Shown piece by piece: positions 41,144 through 42,802 of a DNA stretch of 42,802 bases; position 1 is the stretch's first letter; every line of letters begins with the position of its first letter. A model generated the notes under the pieces. The model worked only from the letters and a program-made list of their open reading frames with translations, ran no database searches and was not told where the DNA came from. A program made the translations under genes and the position numbers. The stretch comes from Candidatus Competibacteraceae bacterium (GTDB lineage: Bacteria; Pseudomonadota; Gammaproteobacteria; Competibacterales; Competibacteraceae), in assembly GCA_020444905.1 (NCBI GenBank), contig JAGRHQ010000007.1, positions 1 to 42,802 of the forward strand, read 5' to 3'.

Positions 41144-41700
41144 TCGGTCTGTTCCCCCAGCAGCCGGCGCAACCGTCGCCAGTCGAACGCCGGACCGGGA
41201 TCGGTCTTGCGGCCTGGCGCGATGTCGGCATGACCTGCCAACCGGTTCGGCAGGATAGCAGGATAAGCTTCCCGCAACGCGCGAATGACGGTGGCCAGCG
41301 CTGGATATTGGCGGTCATCATAGGGAATAGTGTCAGCGCCTTCCAGTTCAACGCCAATACTGAAGTCGTTGCAACGGCGGCGGCCCGCGTAAATCGATTC
41401 GCCGGCATGCCAGGCCCGATGATGGCAAGATACATATTGCGTTAATTGACCATCACGGCGAATCAACAGATGCGCCGAAACCCGTAAGCCGGCAATGGCG
41501 GCGAAATAGGGATGAGCTACTGGATCAAGCGTATTGGTAAACAACGCATCAATCCAGGAACCGCCAAATTCCCCAGGCGGCAGGCTGATGCCATGCACCA
41601 CAATTAAGTCGATGCGACAACCTGCTGGACGCTCATCCCAATTTGGGGAACATACGTGCCGCGCGGCGTCCAGCCATCCGGTCAATGCATCAACCCGCAT
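41140..41700 (-). CDS. ampD: 1,6-anhydro-N-acetylmuramyl-L-alanine amidase AmpD
   Basis: AmpD is the cytoplasmic zinc amidase that cleaves the peptide from 1,6-anhydromuropeptides during cell-wall recycling; in many gammaproteobacteria its loss induces beta-lactamase. The 186 residues contain the first zinc ligand in LIVVHGISLPPGEFGG (His 36), YVSCHHRAWHAGES, the catalytic SIGVELEGADT and the remaining ligands in AGHADIAPGRKTDPGPAFDW (His 157 and Asp 167). The length is normal. It lies 3 bases downstream of the EAL-domain gene in the same direction, so they may share a transcript. Confidence 0.96.
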   Translation of the reverse strand: MRVDALTGWLDAARHVCSPNWDERPAGCRIDLIVVHGISLPPGEFGGSWIDALFTNTLDPVAHPYFAAIAGLRVSAHLLIRRDGQLTQYVSCHHRAWHAGESIYAGRRRCNDFSIGVELEGADTIPYDDRQYPALATVIRALREAYPAILPNRLAGHADIAPGRKTDPGPAFDWRRLRRLLGEQTD

Positions 41701-41703
41701 CCC

Positions 41704-42802
41704 TTACAACACCGTCTGATCGAAGTCATAGCTCATGTCGGTATGGGGTCTCTGCAGGAAAAAACCCTGGACGTAGTCGATGCCGGACGACCAGAGCACT
41801 GGCAGGGCCATCGCATCCTCGATGCCGGTTACAATGGTCGTCATGCCCAAGGCGCCCATAGTGCGTGCTAACTGGGTGAGTTCCTCTTGACGAGTCTTGT
41901 TATTCAGAAGGTCATCGGTAAACCGCGCGTCCAGCTTGATGTAGTCAGCCTGCAAGGTCTGCGCAAGCGCTTGGGAGTGTTCATGACCGCTAAAATGATC
42001 CAGGGAAACGCCACAACCCAGTTTTTTGAGTTCAAGCAGGAACGGTTGTAGAACAGGCTTGTACACCTCAGCCGTGGTTTCGGTCATTTCAAACACCAGA
42101 CTGGCTGCCGGAACCCCGGTTTTTTGCAACCCCCCCTGCAACCAGTGCAGAAACTCCTCATCCTGCAAAATAGTCGGGGAAATATTGATGAACAAAACCA
42201 CCGACTGACCGCGCTTCTGCCGCTGGCGCAAGACCCGAATCGAATGCGCAATCACCCAGCGATCGAGCACCATGCCAATCCGGTGGCGCTTGACCAGGCT
42301 GAATACTGTTTCTGGCAGAATTTCCCAGCCCTCATGATTACGCATCCGCAGCAACACTTCATAGCGTTCGGTGGTATCGCCGCGCAGGCTGACAATCGGC
42401 TGGAATAACAGGTTCATCCGCTGTTGCTGCACGGACTCGCGAATTTCATCCAGCAGCCGGCGTTGTTGTGGGCTGGTCGTGTCCTGTTCGACACTACGGC
42501 CATGATGCACATGAATTCGAGTGTCCTTACCCTCCCGGGCCATGCCGCAGGCCAGATCCGCCTGCTGAATCAGCACTGCCGCCTCGCGCAAGGCGGGACC
42601 AGCAATGCTAATGCCAATGCTGGCGCGCAACTCAAAATCCCCATTGTTTAACCGGTAGGGGTCGGTTTCCAATGCGGTTTGCACGGCTTGAGCCGTTGCC
42701 GGCAGCGCCTCCTGACCCGTAAACCCGAGCAGGACTGTGAAGACCGCATCGCTGAATCGCGCGGTGATCGCGTCAGTTCCCAAAGTGGTTTGCAAGCGTT
42801 TG
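41704..42802 (-). CDS. fimX: FimX-like c-di-GMP receptor with degenerate GGDEF and EVL domains (5' end outside window)
   Basis: The frame is open at the right edge and runs at least 365 residues to the stop at 41704. The visible part begins in a GGDEF domain whose signature is lost: ITARFSDAVFTVLLG stands where GGDEF should be. The rest of that domain is recognisable (LRASIGISIAGP, AAVLIQQADLACGMAREGKD). The EAL domain follows with LLFQPIVSLRGDTTERYEVL: the motif is EVL, as in FimX. The lid motif DDFG is replaced (LDHFSGHEHS), which argues against phosphodiesterase activity and for c-di-GMP binding. FimX controls type IV pilus assembly and twitching. The N-terminal REC/PAS domains of FimX, if present, are outside the window. 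Confidence 0.72.
   Translation of the reverse strand, partial: KRLQTTLGTDAITARFSDAVFTVLLGFTGQEALPATAQAVQTALETDPYRLNNGDFELRASIGISIAGPALREAAVLIQQADLACGMAREGKDTRIHVHHGRSVEQDTTSPQQRRLLDEIRESVQQQRMNLLFQPIVSLRGDTTERYEVLLRMRNHEGWEILPETVFSLVKRHRIGMVLDRWVIAHSIRVLRQRQKRGQSVVLFINISPTILQDEEFLHWLQGGLQKTGVPAASLVFEMTETTAEVYKPVLQPFLLELKKLGCGVSLDHFSGHEHSQALAQTLQADYIKLDARFTDDLLNNKTRQEELTQLARTMGALGMTTIVTGIEDAMALPVLWSSGIDYVQGFFLQRPHTDMSYDFDQTVL

Overview
The window looks like chromosomal DNA of a gammaproteobacterium. The evidence is a PilI/PilJ twitching chemosensory pair beside gshB and a TonB gene (the arrangement known from Pseudomonas), a type II secretion operon in the Xanthomonas xps order E-F-G-H-I-J-K-L-M-N-D, AmpD, RhlE and a FimX-like protein. 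The G-rich palindromic repeats that recur in and between genes recall genomes such as Competibacter/Contendobacter or Thiotrichales relatives, but this placement is only an inference. No rRNA, tRNA or CRISPR array was recognised.

Layout. 1-2091 (minus): pilJ (cut by the left edge) and pilI. 2341-4275: gshB and a tonB-like gene. 4360-5052: an isolated atpQ-atpR pair of the N-type ATPase, possibly preceded by a remnant of its epsilon subunit. 5053-5526: an AT-rich leader with nested inverted repeats and a candidate promoter, then rhlE. 6943-9264: rfbA-rfbC-rfbD for dTDP-L-rhamnose, without rfbB. 9281-19975: a complete xps-type type II secretion operon with repeats inserted before or inside gspH, gspK and gspD. 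About 19978-22005: an IS607-family element with serine recombinase and TnpB. 22011-24164: a TPR/GT41 glycosyltransferase. 24518-25777: an exported protein of unknown function with two good sigma70 promoters and a perfect terminator. 25917-30865: an exported Asp-box beta-propeller gene apparently co-transcribed with an ABC polysaccharide exporter (wzm, wzt) and a GT4 glycosyltransferase. 30877-39983: a divergent GNAT gene, then a surface-glycan cluster with a 1223-residue deacetylase/triple-GT2 fusion, a GT2, an SDR epimerase with a heptanucleotide tandem repeat, and two membrane proteins. 39980-42802: nitronate monooxygenase, ampD, and a FimX-like degenerate GGDEF/EVL protein cut by the right edge.

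How the genes fit together. Most of the window concerns the cell envelope: dTDP-rhamnose supply, assembly and ABC export of a polysaccharide, and secretion of folded proteins through the type II system. PilI/PilJ at one end and the FimX-like protein at the other both point to type IV pilus control. The most unusual items are the polysaccharide fusion enzyme, the heptamer repeat that could switch an epimerase on and off, the repeats that have become part of secretion genes, the stranded ATPase accessory genes, and the secreted protein and propeller beside the secretion and export genes.
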